Notes under the pieces: model-generated
Told to the model about the DNA's origin: nothing
Seen by the model: the letters and a program-made list of their open reading frames with translations, nothing else
The model's database searches: none
NCBI GenBank assembly: GCA_030043575.1
Contig: JASHXK010000070.1
Location: 1-21,849, forward strand
From: Terriglobales bacterium
GTDB lineage: Bacteria; Acidobacteriota; Terriglobia; Terriglobales; Acidobacteriaceae
Direction of reading: 5' to 3'
Length of the DNA stretch: 21,849 nt
Shown: positions 6,482 through 13,875 of the stretch, piece by piece
How the letters are laid out: each line of letters begins with the position of its first letter
Numbering within the stretch: the first letter of the stretch is position 1
Position numbers and translations under genes: made by a program

Positions 6482-7228
6482 ATGTCCGCTGCCAGCACCA
6501 CCCGAGCCCCCGAGCGCCCTTCGCTGCAGGATACTCGATTCGACCGCCGTCTGTCCGAGATCCTCGACTATGCCACCCAGGTCTTCGCCGATAAAGGCTA
6601 TGAAGGCGCATCCATGCGCGATTTGTCCCGTCTCAGCGGCATCTCGCTGGCCGGTCTCTATTACTACTTCGAATCCAAAGAGAAGCTGCTTTACTTCATC
6701 CAGCAGCACACCTTCACCACCATCATCGACCGCCTGCGCGAGCGCCTGGCCGCCAGCAACGATCCGGAAACGCGCATCCGCATTTTCGTCCACAATCACG
6801 TCGATTATTCCGTGACCAAACAGAAGGCCATGAAAGTGCTCTCGCACGAAGACGACGTGCTGAAGAACAGCTACGGCACCGAACTCGCCGCCATCAAGCG
6901 TGAGTATTACCGCATCTGCGTAGGCTTGGTCGAAGACCTGGCCCGGGGCGAAAGATTGAAGTCGGTCGCTCCCAGTGCCGCCGCCGGGGGCGTCAGTACC
7001 CGCACGGCTGTGATGGGCCTGTTTGGCATGATGAACTGGCTCTATACCTGGTATAAGCCGAGCGTCGATCCCGGCGCTGAAATCCTGGCGCGTGAGATCA
7101 GCGATATTTTTCTGCACGGCCTCCGGAGCAATGCTGGCACTGCCAAATCAATCCGCGGCGCCGTTGAGAGTAGCCGCGCAATGAAAAAGTTGCCGCCAAA
7201 ACGCCTGTCGGCGAGGAAACGGCAGTAG
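6482..7228 (+). CDS. TetR/AcrR-family transcriptional regulator
   Basis: The 248-residue protein has an N-terminal TetR DNA-binding domain at about residues 24-72. The first helix is RLSEILDYATQVFADKGYEG, and the helix-turn-helix covers MRDLSRLSGISLAGLYYYF followed by ESKEKLL. The all-helical remainder is the ligand-binding and dimerisation domain. A ~30-residue basic tail rich in Lys/Arg/Ser (KKLPPKRLSARKRQ at the end) extends the usual length. It is the first gene of a block of acyl-CoA enzymes, with only 4 bp to the next gene, and a palindrome covers its own transcription start. It therefore probably represses the block until an acyl-CoA or aromatic-CoA intermediate binds. The ligand is inferred from context only. 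No strong ribosome-binding site precedes ATG 6482. Confidence 0.88.
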   Translation: MSAASTTRAPERPSLQDTRFDRRLSEILDYATQVFADKGYEGASMRDLSRLSGISLAGLYYYFESKEKLLYFIQQHTFTTIIDRLRERLAASNDPETRIRIFVHNHVDYSVTKQKAMKVLSHEDDVLKNSYGTELAAIKREYYRICVGLVEDLARGERLKSVAPSAAAGGVSTRTAVMGLFGMMNWLYTWYKPSVDPGAEILAREISDIFLHGLRSNAGTAKSIRGAVESSRAMKKLPPKRLSARKRQ

Positions 7229-7232
7229 CCGC

Positions 7233-8045
7233 ATGTCCAGCCCCACCGCGCTCGCCGAGACCAGGCAACTAATCCATTACCGCGTAGACTTGGGCGTAGC
7301 CGTCATCGAGCTCAACGACCCGCCGGCCAACACCTACAGCTACGAGATGAACCGCCAGCTCGATGCCGCCATCCTCCAGGCGCGCATGGACGACAATGTC
7401 CACGTCATCGTGCTGACCGGCGCGGGCGAAAAGTTCTTCTGTGCGGGCGCGAACATCCAGATGCTGGCCGAGGTCGATCCAACCTATAAGTACTATTTCT
7501 GCCTGCACGCCAACGAGACCCTGCTGCGGCTGGAAAACACACCCAAGCTGGTGATCGCTGCGCTCAACGGGCATTGCGTCGGCGGAGGCTTGGAAGTGGC
7601 GTTGGCTGCTGACCTGCGCATCGCGCGCAAAGATGCCGGCAAGATCGGCCTGCCGGAGGTGAACCTCGGGGTTCTTCCCGGGACCGGTGGAACCCAGCGT
7701 CTGTCGCGGCTTCTAGGCAAATCGAAAGCCATTGAGTTGATGGCGACGGGCAAGACATTTTCCTTCGATGAAGCGAGAGCAATGGGCCTCGTCAACGAGG
7801 TCTTGCCCAGCGAAAACTTTATGGATCGCGCGATGGAGTATGCACGCCAGTTCTGCCCGCCGAATAAAGCAGCAAAAGCTGTGGGACGAATCAAGCGCTC
7901 AGTGCAAAGCGGCTGGGAAGTCCCCCTGGAGGCAGGGTTGGCTTTGGAGCGCGAAAATCAGCAACTGCTCTTTGAAAGTGAAGACGCTAAGGAAGGACTG
8001 GCCGCTTATATGGAAAAGCGCCCGCCCAAGTTCAAGGCGAAGTGA
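7233..8045 (+). CDS. Enoyl-CoA hydratase/isomerase family protein
   Basis: This 270-residue crotonase-fold enzyme contains the oxyanion-hole segment KFFCAGANIQML (residues 67-78) and CVGGGLEVALAADLRIA (115-131). IGLPEVNLGVLPGTGGTQ (138-155) follows. Both acid/base glutamates of true enoyl-CoA hydratases appear present as E121 and E142 (rat numbering E144 and E164), so hydration of a 2-enoyl-CoA is the likely reaction. It starts 4 bp after the TetR stop and is surely co-transcribed with it. In this setting it may hydrate an alicyclic or ring-cleavage enoyl-CoA rather than a plain fatty acyl-CoA, but the sequence does not fix the substrate. Length is normal for the family. Confidence 0.9.
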   Translation: MSSPTALAETRQLIHYRVDLGVAVIELNDPPANTYSYEMNRQLDAAILQARMDDNVHVIVLTGAGEKFFCAGANIQMLAEVDPTYKYYFCLHANETLLRLENTPKLVIAALNGHCVGGGLEVALAADLRIARKDAGKIGLPEVNLGVLPGTGGTQRLSRLLGKSKAIELMATGKTFSFDEARAMGLVNEVLPSENFMDRAMEYARQFCPPNKAAKAVGRIKRSVQSGWEVPLEAGLALERENQQLLFESEDAKEGLAAYMEKRPPKFKAK

Positions 8046-8149
8046 CGCTAACAAGCCTGGCCCTAGGCTGGCGCTCAATCGTTTGCGTGTAATTTCGAGC
8101 GGAGCGCTTCCGGCGTACAAGAGCGAAGGTCGCGCGATCGCCAAACGCT

Positions 8150-8240
8150 GGAGCCGCGAAGCGGCGGCTGCGAATTGAGCCCGGGGCGTAAGCCCCGGGG
8201 AATCGGGAATTTGGAAGGTATGGAGCCGCGGCAGCGGCGA
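8150..8240. repeat. Intergenic palindromic repeats between the two crotonase genes
   Basis: The 209-bp gap holds GCCGC-GAA-GCGGC (8153-8165) and a perfect 8-bp stem CCCGGGGC-GTAA-GCCCCGGG (8180-8199). A second copy of the GGAGCCGCG-AGCGGCG motif starts at 8222. They look like interspersed repeats inside an operon. The 8180 hairpin lacks a T-run and is unlikely to terminate transcription by itself. Confidence 0.6.
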
Positions 8241-8254
8241 CAACATAAGAAAGC

Positions 8255-9034
8255 ATGTCAACGATCACAAACCCGACGTTCACCCGCATCGCCGTCGAGC
8301 TGCACTCTCCGGCCGCGCGCGTGACGCTGAACAACCCGCCGCTCAACGTCATCGACATCCCGATGATGGAGGAATTGCGCGCCGCGCTGGAGCAGATCGA
8401 AATCCAACCGGGCATCAGCGCCATCGTCTTCGCCGGCTCCGATCGCGCCTTCTCCAGCGGTGTCGACATCGCCGCCCACACGCCCGACAAAGTCCGCGAG
8501 ATGCTGGCGCTCTTTCACAGCGTCATCCGTTCCATAGTCGATAGCAAGAAACTGACGATCGCCAGTGTTCGCCGTCACTGCCTCGGCGGAGGCGCCGAGT
8601 TGGCCCTGATGTGCGACGTCGTTTACGCCTCACCCGATTCCGTATGGGGCTTTCCCGAGATCAAGCTAGCCTGCTACCCACCGGTAGCCAGCGTGGCCTT
8701 GTCCTCCATTGTGGGACAAAAGCTCGCAGCGGAATTGATTTTGACGGGCAAGACATTATCGGGCGACGAAGCCCTGGCTGCAGGCCTCGTCAACGGCCTG
8801 GCCGACGACCCGGAGACGCTGGTCGCCGAATGTGTCCAGCGCATCTCGCAACTGAGTCTGGCGGCGATCGCCGTCGCCAAGAAAGCGCTCTACTCGTGGG
8901 ACGCGATTCACTTTGACAAAGGCCTAACCCGCGCCGAGCAGATTTATCACGATGAACTGATGAAGACCGCCGACGCGCACGAAGGTGTCATCGCGTTCAT
9001 GGAACGCCGCCGGCCGAAGTGGACTGGAAGATAG
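8255..9034 (+). CDS. Crotonase-family hydratase, cyclohexa-1,5-diene-carbonyl-CoA hydratase-like
   Basis: The 259-residue crotonase-fold protein has the oxyanion region RAFSSGVDIAAHTPDKV (64-80), CLGGGAELALMCDVVYASPD (109-128), and FPEIKLACYPPVASVAL (133-149), with glutamates E115 and E135. The combination of a V-D/S-V-E-x-H-x-P segment after the oxyanion hole, PEIKL followed by a non-glycine PPVAS/APAAS stretch, and a short C-terminal half is what I remember for dienoyl-CoA hydratases of benzoyl-CoA degradation (Dch, TIGR03189). That enzyme adds water to cyclohexa-1,5-diene-1-carbonyl-CoA, the product of benzoyl-CoA reductase. The neighbouring 4-hydroxybenzoyl-CoA reductase-like genes support this, but no benzoyl-CoA reductase is in view. 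A generic enoyl-CoA hydratase remains possible. Confidence 0.78.
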   Translation: MSTITNPTFTRIAVELHSPAARVTLNNPPLNVIDIPMMEELRAALEQIEIQPGISAIVFAGSDRAFSSGVDIAAHTPDKVREMLALFHSVIRSIVDSKKLTIASVRRHCLGGGAELALMCDVVYASPDSVWGFPEIKLACYPPVASVALSSIVGQKLAAELILTGKTLSGDEALAAGLVNGLADDPETLVAECVQRISQLSLAAIAVAKKALYSWDAIHFDKGLTRAEQIYHDELMKTADAHEGVIAFMERRRPKWTGR

Positions 9035-9050
9035 GGAAGTAAAACTGGGC

Positions 9051-9146
9051 GGGTAGAGCACGCTGGGTAGAGCACGCTGGGTGGAGCACGCCTTCAGGCG
9101 TGCATTTGCGTAGTCTCCTGCCCTCGGCTTTAGCCGCTGAGGTAAT
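9051..9146. repeat. 14-bp tandem repeat plus half copy of an interspersed palindrome
   Basis: GGGTAGAGCACGCT occurs twice (9051-9064, 9065-9078) and is followed by the variant GGGTGGAGCACGCC (9079-9092). The sequence then runs into TTCAGGCGTGCA, and into CGGCTTTAGCCGCTGAGGTA (from 9125). The same modules, GGTGGAGCACGCC-TTCAGGCGTGCA and GCTGAGGT, occur in the larger palindrome at 20553-20698, so this is a partial copy whose end has been tandemly amplified. Confidence 0.75.
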
Positions 9147-9176
9147 TGCCCAGATCGGACGGGCTGCAGAGGTCGC

Positions 9177-9500
9177 ATGGATTGCGAGATCACACCGGAA
9201 GACCTGAAGTCACTGCTGGAGTCCAACTCCGACATTGTGGTACTTGACTGTCGCGAGTCCTGGGAGTTTGAGACGGCAAAGATCGCCGGCAGCCGTCACA
9301 TTCCCATGAACGAAATTCCGGCGCGCTTCCAGCAGGAACTCGACGCCGAGAAGCATATTGTCGTGGTTTGCCATCACGGTGTGCGCTCCATGAACGTCAC
9401 CATGTGGCTGCGCCGGCAGGGACTGGAGAAGGTGCAATCGTTAAGCGGTGGCATCGACCTTTGGGCGCGACTTGTCGATCCAAAAGTGCCGCTGTATTAG
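9177..9500 (+). CDS. Single-domain rhodanese (sulfurtransferase)
   Basis: The 107-residue protein is one rhodanese domain: VVLDCRESWEFETAKIAGSRHIPMNEI carries the conserved D-x-R-x-x-W-E and I-x-G-(S/A)-x-x-I-P features, shown here only as motifs. The active loop is C65-H-H-G-V-R-S71. A catalytic cysteine in a six-residue loop is typical of sulfurtransferases that use thiosulfate or a persulfide. AGAGGT just upstream of ATG 9177 serves as ribosome-binding site. It lies between the crotonases and the molybdenum hydroxylase genes. One possible role is supplying sulfur for Fe-S or molybdenum-cofactor maturation of that enzyme; this is inference from position. No signal peptide is seen. Confidence 0.9.
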   Translation: MDCEITPEDLKSLLESNSDIVVLDCRESWEFETAKIAGSRHIPMNEIPARFQQELDAEKHIVVVCHHGVRSMNVTMWLRRQGLEKVQSLSGGIDLWARLVDPKVPLY

Positions 9501-9511
9501 AAAACCGCGAT

Positions 9512-9589
9512 TAGCTATTAGCTTTTAGCTCTTGGCAAACAAGCGATAGCACGATGAGACGTTGGCTAAGAGCTAAAGGCTAGGAGCTA
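9512..9589. repeat. Imperfect inverted repeat, TTAGCTTTTAGCTCTT family
   Basis: The left arm 9512-9536 and right arm 9565-9589 (25 bp each) pair at 21 positions; the common core is TTTAGCTCTT. A 28-bp loop separates them. The hairpin fills the gap between the rhodanese stop and the reductase small subunit, ending 23 bp before the ATG. It is A/T-rich against GC-rich genes and looks like another dispersed repeat type. Confidence 0.65.
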
Positions 9590-9612
9590 AGAGCGCTGGA
9601 ACAGGATTACCC

Positions 9613-10116
9613 ATGAAGAAGGAACTGATCTCACTTCGCGTCAACCGGCGCACCTACGAGCTGGCGATTGAACCCAGCAAGCTGCTGCTCGATGTGCTGC
9701 GTCAGGACCTCGACCTGACTGGCTCGAAGCGCGCCTGCGACGACTCGTCCTGCGGCGCCTGCACCGTTCAAGTCGACGGCATCCCCATGCTTTCTTGCAC
9801 CATGCTGGCCGCCAGTTGCGAAGGTCAGGAGATCACCACCGTCGAAGGTCTCGCCGACCGCGGTGGGCTGGCCGCGTTGCAGAAAGCTTATGGAGACTTC
9901 GGCGGCGCGCAGTGCGGTTTCTGCACGCCGGGATTCATGATGACGGTGAAATGGCTGCTGGCCAACAATCCCGATCCCACCGAGGACGAGATTCGCAACG
10001 CGCTGAGCAGCAATCTTTGCCGCTGCACCGGCTATTCGCAGATGTACCAGGCCATCCGCGCCGTTCTCGACGCGGAACAAAAAGGATTGAAGCAAGAGCT
10101 GGTGGAAGCGAAATAG
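9613..10116 (+). CDS. hcrC: Molybdenum hydroxylase small subunit, [2Fe-2S] (4-hydroxybenzoyl-CoA reductase gamma-like)
   Basis: The 167-residue protein has the two [2Fe-2S] domains of the xanthine oxidase family. The plant-ferredoxin-like site uses C42, C47, C50 and C62 (CDDSSCGACTVQVDG). The helical C-terminal domain uses C101, C104, C136 and C138 (QCGFCTPG, LCRCTGY). It passes electrons between the molybdenum site and the FAD/[4Fe-4S] subunit. Length matches HcrC/HbaB-type subunits. AGGA 6 bases before ATG 9613 is the ribosome-binding site. The family (xanthine dehydrogenase small subunit type) is certain. The hcrC name is inferred from its partners, whose large and medium subunits resemble 4-hydroxybenzoyl-CoA reductase. 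Confidence 0.9.
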   Translation: MKKELISLRVNRRTYELAIEPSKLLLDVLRQDLDLTGSKRACDDSSCGACTVQVDGIPMLSCTMLAASCEGQEITTVEGLADRGGLAALQKAYGDFGGAQCGFCTPGFMMTVKWLLANNPDPTEDEIRNALSSNLCRCTGYSQMYQAIRAVLDAEQKGLKQELVEAK

Positions 10117-10146
10117 CTCTCACTAGCTACTAATTACTAATTACTT

Positions 10147-12729
10147 ATGACTGACTTTTCCATTATCGGCAAACCCATCGCAATGGTCGACGCCGCCGGC
10201 AAGACTACCGGCGCCGGCAAATATGCAGACGACTTCAAACTTCCCGGCATGCTGATCGGCAAGATTCTGCATTCGCCCTATCCCCACGCTCGCATCAAGA
10301 GTATCGACACCTCAGGCGCCAAGGCTCTGGACGGCGTAGTTGCCGTCATTACCGGCGAGGATGCCCCCAACCCCTATGGCATTCTTCCCGTCGGTCACGA
10401 CGAGACAGCGCTCGCCGTGGGTAAAGTTCGCTACGTCGGCGATCACGTCGCCTGTGTCGCCGCCATCAGTGAAGAGATCGCCGAGCGCGCCCTCGAGCTC
10501 ATCGAGATCGATTACGAGCCGCTGCCCGCATGGTTCGATCCCGAGCAGTCGATGAAAGCCGAAATCGACCTCATTCACGAGAACCGTCCGCACAACATCG
10601 AGAAAGATTATCACCATGTCTTCGGCGATCCCGACAAAGGCTTCGCTGACGCTGATTACGTGCACGAGGCCCGCTACATCGCCAACGAAGTCACCCACGC
10701 GGCGATGGAGCCCCACTGCACCCTGGCGAACTTCGAACTCGATCCGCACACCGGCAAGCTCGGCCGCCTGACTGTCTGGTCCTCGACGCAGGTACCGTAT
10801 TACTTGCAGCACAAGCTTTCGCTCGTATTAGAGATGCCGATGTCGCAGATTCGCGTCATCAAACCGCTCGTCGGAGGCGGCTTCGGAGGCAAGAGCGAGA
10901 TCATTCCCCTGGAGATCATCGCGGCGGTCGCGGCCCGTGCGGCGAAAGCTCCGGTGAAGATCACCTACACCCGCGAAGAAGTCTTCTGGGCGCATCGTGG
11001 CCGCCCGCGCACCATCATCGATCTCAAGACTGGCGTCAAGAACGACGGCCGCGTCACCTCAGTCGCCTGCAAGGTCATCCAAGACGGGGGTGCGTATTGC
11101 TCGTACGGCGTCGTGACTATCCTGTACTCCGGGGCTTTGTTAGGCGCTCTCTACGATATCCCCAACATTCGTTACGACGGCTATCGCGTGCTCACCAACA
11201 AGCCCGCTTGTGGCGCGATGCGCGGGCACGGAACCGTTAACGTCCGCTTCGCCTTCGAGTCGCAGATGGATGAAATCGCCGCCAAGCTGAATCTCGATCC
11301 GGCGGCCGTGCGGCGCATCAATCTGCTCAAGCCGCCGACCGTCACCGTCAACGGCCTGCGCGTGCTGAGCTACGGCTTGCCCGAATGCATCGACCAGGTG
11401 ATCACGCGCTCCGGCTGGCTGGAGCGCAAAGGTAAGCTGCCCAAGGGACACGGGCTCGGCATGGCCTGCAGTCACTACGTGAGCGGCGCCGCCAACAGCA
11501 TCATCCGCTCCGACATGCCGCACTCCACCGTGAATATCAAGATCGATCGCGACGGCGGAGTTGTGGTTTACACCGGCGCATCCGAGATCGGGCAAGGTTC
11601 CGACACCATGACGGCACAGGTGGTGGCCGAAGTGCTGGGCTGTGATCTGGCGCGTGTGAAGGTCATTGCTGCCGACACGGACCTGACGCCCATCGATCTC
11701 GGTTCGTACTCCAGCCGCGTGACCTTCATGGCCGGCAACGCGGCGCTGCGGGCTGCCGAAGAGGTCAAGAAGAACATCGTCAGTGCGGCCGCCAAGCGCA
11801 TGAACTGCCCGCCGGAAGACGTGATCATGCGCAACGATCATGTGTATAAACGCGGCGTAGTTCCTGGCGATCACGATCCAACCGCAGCCGAGATCCTGGA
11901 AGAAAAGGACGCGCCGCGTGGCCGCGTCGACGGCCAGATTCTTCGCGGCTCGGTTCTTCAGACACGCAAAGAAGAAGGTCCGAAGCAACACATGAGTTTC
12001 GAGGAGGCTGTGGTCTCCGCTATCGATTTCCACGGCGCTCTGACCGGCACCGGCTCGTACGCGCCACCCGCTGAAGCGCGCGGTGGCAAACACAAAGGTG
12101 GAGGCGTCGGGCCATCGCCGGCGTATTCCTACTCCGCGCAAGTGGCGGAAGTCAGTGTCGATGAAGAAACCGGCGAAGTGAGGGTGCACAAGATCTGGGC
12201 TGCACACGACTGCGGACGCGCGCTCAATCCGGTTGCCGTCGAGGGCCAGGTCATCGGTTCGGTATGGATGGGACTGGGGCAGGCCCTGGAAGAAGAAATG
12301 GTCTGGAAGGATGGGTTGTTGATGAATCCGGGAATGCTGGAATACCGCAGCCCGTCCTCGGCTGAATCGCCGGATATCGAATGCATCATCGTCGAGAGCA
12401 TCGATCCCGAAGGGCCATTCGGCGCCAAGGAAGCGGGAGAGGGATCGCTGGCGGCGACGATTCCAGCGATTTCCAATGCCATATGCGACGCTGTGGGAGT
12501 CCGACTGCGTGAGAGTCCGTTCACGCCGGAGAGAATTCTGGCAGCGTTGCGTGCAAAGAAAGGTATGAAGCGTATCGAGATGACGGAATCGGTGGACCCT
12601 ACTGCTCCGGCCACCTTCCGCGAACATGGCGGCTCGCTCTGGTTTCGCGGCAAGGGACCGCTGCGGGACCCGCTGGACCCATCACGACAACCCTCCCGCG
12701 CGAGCGCGGTTTTGGGAGGTAAGCAGTGA
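10147..12729 (+). CDS. hcrA: Molybdenum hydroxylase large subunit, 4-hydroxybenzoyl-CoA reductase alpha-like
   Basis: This 860-residue xanthine oxidase-family Mo subunit shows VGGGFGGKSE and GAMRGHGTVNVRF (molybdopterin-contacting loops), ASEIGQGSDT and GSYSSRVTF. GAKEAGEGSL contains E762, aligned with the catalytic glutamate of the family. Long stretches (QVPYY, FWAHRGRP, ILYSGALL-LY, SYGLPECI, ERKGKLPKGHGLGM, SHYVSGA) match what I remember of Thauera HcrA better than of true xanthine dehydrogenases. The enzyme would reductively remove a ring hydroxyl, or hydroxylate in reverse, on an aryl-CoA. HcrA is about 770 residues. This protein is longer because of an extra ~35-residue segment around 580-615 (rich in E, K, R) and a ~45-residue proline/arginine-rich tail. 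Its stop overlaps the medium subunit start (GTGA). No ribosome-binding site is obvious at ATG 10147. The substrate remains unproven. Confidence 0.85.
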   Translation: MTDFSIIGKPIAMVDAAGKTTGAGKYADDFKLPGMLIGKILHSPYPHARIKSIDTSGAKALDGVVAVITGEDAPNPYGILPVGHDETALAVGKVRYVGDHVACVAAISEEIAERALELIEIDYEPLPAWFDPEQSMKAEIDLIHENRPHNIEKDYHHVFGDPDKGFADADYVHEARYIANEVTHAAMEPHCTLANFELDPHTGKLGRLTVWSSTQVPYYLQHKLSLVLEMPMSQIRVIKPLVGGGFGGKSEIIPLEIIAAVAARAAKAPVKITYTREEVFWAHRGRPRTIIDLKTGVKNDGRVTSVACKVIQDGGAYCSYGVVTILYSGALLGALYDIPNIRYDGYRVLTNKPACGAMRGHGTVNVRFAFESQMDEIAAKLNLDPAAVRRINLLKPPTVTVNGLRVLSYGLPECIDQVITRSGWLERKGKLPKGHGLGMACSHYVSGAANSIIRSDMPHSTVNIKIDRDGGVVVYTGASEIGQGSDTMTAQVVAEVLGCDLARVKVIAADTDLTPIDLGSYSSRVTFMAGNAALRAAEEVKKNIVSAAAKRMNCPPEDVIMRNDHVYKRGVVPGDHDPTAAEILEEKDAPRGRVDGQILRGSVLQTRKEEGPKQHMSFEEAVVSAIDFHGALTGTGSYAPPAEARGGKHKGGGVGPSPAYSYSAQVAEVSVDEETGEVRVHKIWAAHDCGRALNPVAVEGQVIGSVWMGLGQALEEEMVWKDGLLMNPGMLEYRSPSSAESPDIECIIVESIDPEGPFGAKEAGEGSLAATIPAISNAICDAVGVRLRESPFTPERILAALRAKKGMKRIEMTESVDPTAPATFREHGGSLWFRGKGPLRDPLDPSRQPSRASAVLGGKQ

Positions 12730-13706
12730 GCCTGCCGAGCTTTCAACTGCTGCGTCCCAAGACGATCGCCGAGGCTGTCGCACTCCTTGCCGAACATGAC
12801 CGCGAGGTGAAGATCGTCGCTGGCGGAACCGATTTGCTGCCGTCGATGAAGCAAAAGTTGTTCACGCCGCCTTATGTGCTGGATTTACGCGGGGTCAGCG
12901 AGTTACGTGGCATTCGGGACGTTGCCGGCCAAGGCGTGGAAATCGGCGCTCTGACTACGCTCAGCGCGATTGAGCATGCGTCGATCATCCGCAAGGACTA
13001 TTCCGTACTCTACGAAGCGGTCAGAACCGTTGCCTCTCCCGTTTTGCGCAACATGGGAACACTGGGCGGGAATGTCTGTCTCGATACCCGATGTCTGTGG
13101 TATAACCAGTCGCTGCTGTGGCGAAAGAGCTGCGGATTCTGCCTGAAGAAAGACGGCGATTTATGCCATGTCGCTCCGGGTGGAAAGTTCTGCTGGGCGG
13201 CATTTTCCGGGGACACCCCGCCGGCGCTGCTCTGTCTCGGAGCAGAAATTGAGATCGTGAGCTCCCACGGAGTAAGACGTACCCCATTGTCGGAGTTCTA
13301 CGTGAATGACGGTATCGTCCGCTTGCGTCTGGCCCCAAACGAAATCGTTACACGCGTGTTCCTGCCAGCCTCAGCTGCCGGATGGCGGGGTAGTTATCAT
13401 AAGCTGCGCATTCGCGGCAGCATCGATTATCCGTTGGCGGGGGTTGCCGTCGCGCTTAAGATGAACCAGGATCGCGTGGCCGACGCGCGCGTTGCCATTA
13501 CCGCCGTAAATCCTGCTCCCCATCTGGTGAAGGATGCTGATGCGCAGCTCATCGGATTGGCTCCCGACGAAGGGCTGGCCGAACGCATTGGGGAGATGGC
13601 CGCCAGGACCGCGAAGCCGCTGACCACATCCGCGCTGACGCCCGAGTATCGGCGAGAGATGGTGCGCGTGTTCACGAAGCGCGCGGTTGTGGCGTGCGCC
13701 AATTAG
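12726..13706 (+). CDS. hcrB: FAD subunit with extra [4Fe-4S] site, 4-hydroxybenzoyl-CoA reductase beta-like
   Basis: The 326-residue CO-dehydrogenase medium-chain-type flavoprotein has FAD motifs AGGTDLLPSMK (32-42) and GTLGGN (111-116). Directly after comes a ~40-residue insert containing C123, C139, C147 and C156. Their spacing (16, 8, 9) equals that of C122, C138, C146 and C155, which I recall as the ligands of the additional [4Fe-4S] cluster in Thauera HcrB. Ordinary xanthine dehydrogenase FAD subunits lack this insert; in 4-hydroxybenzoyl-CoA reductase it lets low-potential electrons from ferredoxin flow backwards to the molybdenum site. The start is GTG 12726, overlapping the hcrA stop by 4 bases, with GGGAGGT just upstream inside hcrA. 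This insert is the strongest evidence for the subfamily. Confidence 0.88.
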   Translation: MSLPSFQLLRPKTIAEAVALLAEHDREVKIVAGGTDLLPSMKQKLFTPPYVLDLRGVSELRGIRDVAGQGVEIGALTTLSAIEHASIIRKDYSVLYEAVRTVASPVLRNMGTLGGNVCLDTRCLWYNQSLLWRKSCGFCLKKDGDLCHVAPGGKFCWAAFSGDTPPALLCLGAEIEIVSSHGVRRTPLSEFYVNDGIVRLRLAPNEIVTRVFLPASAAGWRGSYHKLRIRGSIDYPLAGVAVALKMNQDRVADARVAITAVNPAPHLVKDADAQLIGLAPDEGLAERIGEMAARTAKPLTTSALTPEYRREMVRVFTKRAVVACAN

Positions 13707-13768
13707 AGTTTCTGGTTGCGGGGTAGGGCACTGCATCTCATACTGCGGGTTACTGGCGGCAAACGGCA

Positions 13769-13846
13769 GTCCTTCGACTGCACGCCCACTCGTCTCACAG
13801 GATGCGCGGGACGGAAAGACGTGCGGGCGCTTCGCTCAGAATGACA
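13769..13846. repeat. Interspersed repeat, TCCTTCGACT...CTCAGAATGACA family
   Basis: GTCCTTCGACTGCACG at 13769 and CTTCGCTCAGAATGACA ending at 13846 resemble the ends of the copy at 4264-4317. The centre is longer and unrelated. It fills the gap between the FAD subunit gene and the amidohydrolase. Confidence 0.55.
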
Positions 13847-13875
13847 CCTCAATTAGGGGCAACTGATAACGATTA

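Noticed and set aside
8180..8199. Rho-independent terminator inside the acyl-CoA block
   Set aside because: The perfect GC hairpin has no T-run and resembles dispersed repeats, so I do not treat it as splitting the operon.
9051..9092. Tandem repeats as a CRISPR array
   Set aside because: The 14-bp units are contiguous with no spacers and no cas genes are nearby.
11140..12627. Long open frame of 495 codons on the minus strand
   Set aside because: It is antisense to the molybdenum subunit gene, has a His/Arg-biased composition typical of shadows in GC-rich DNA and shows no family motif.
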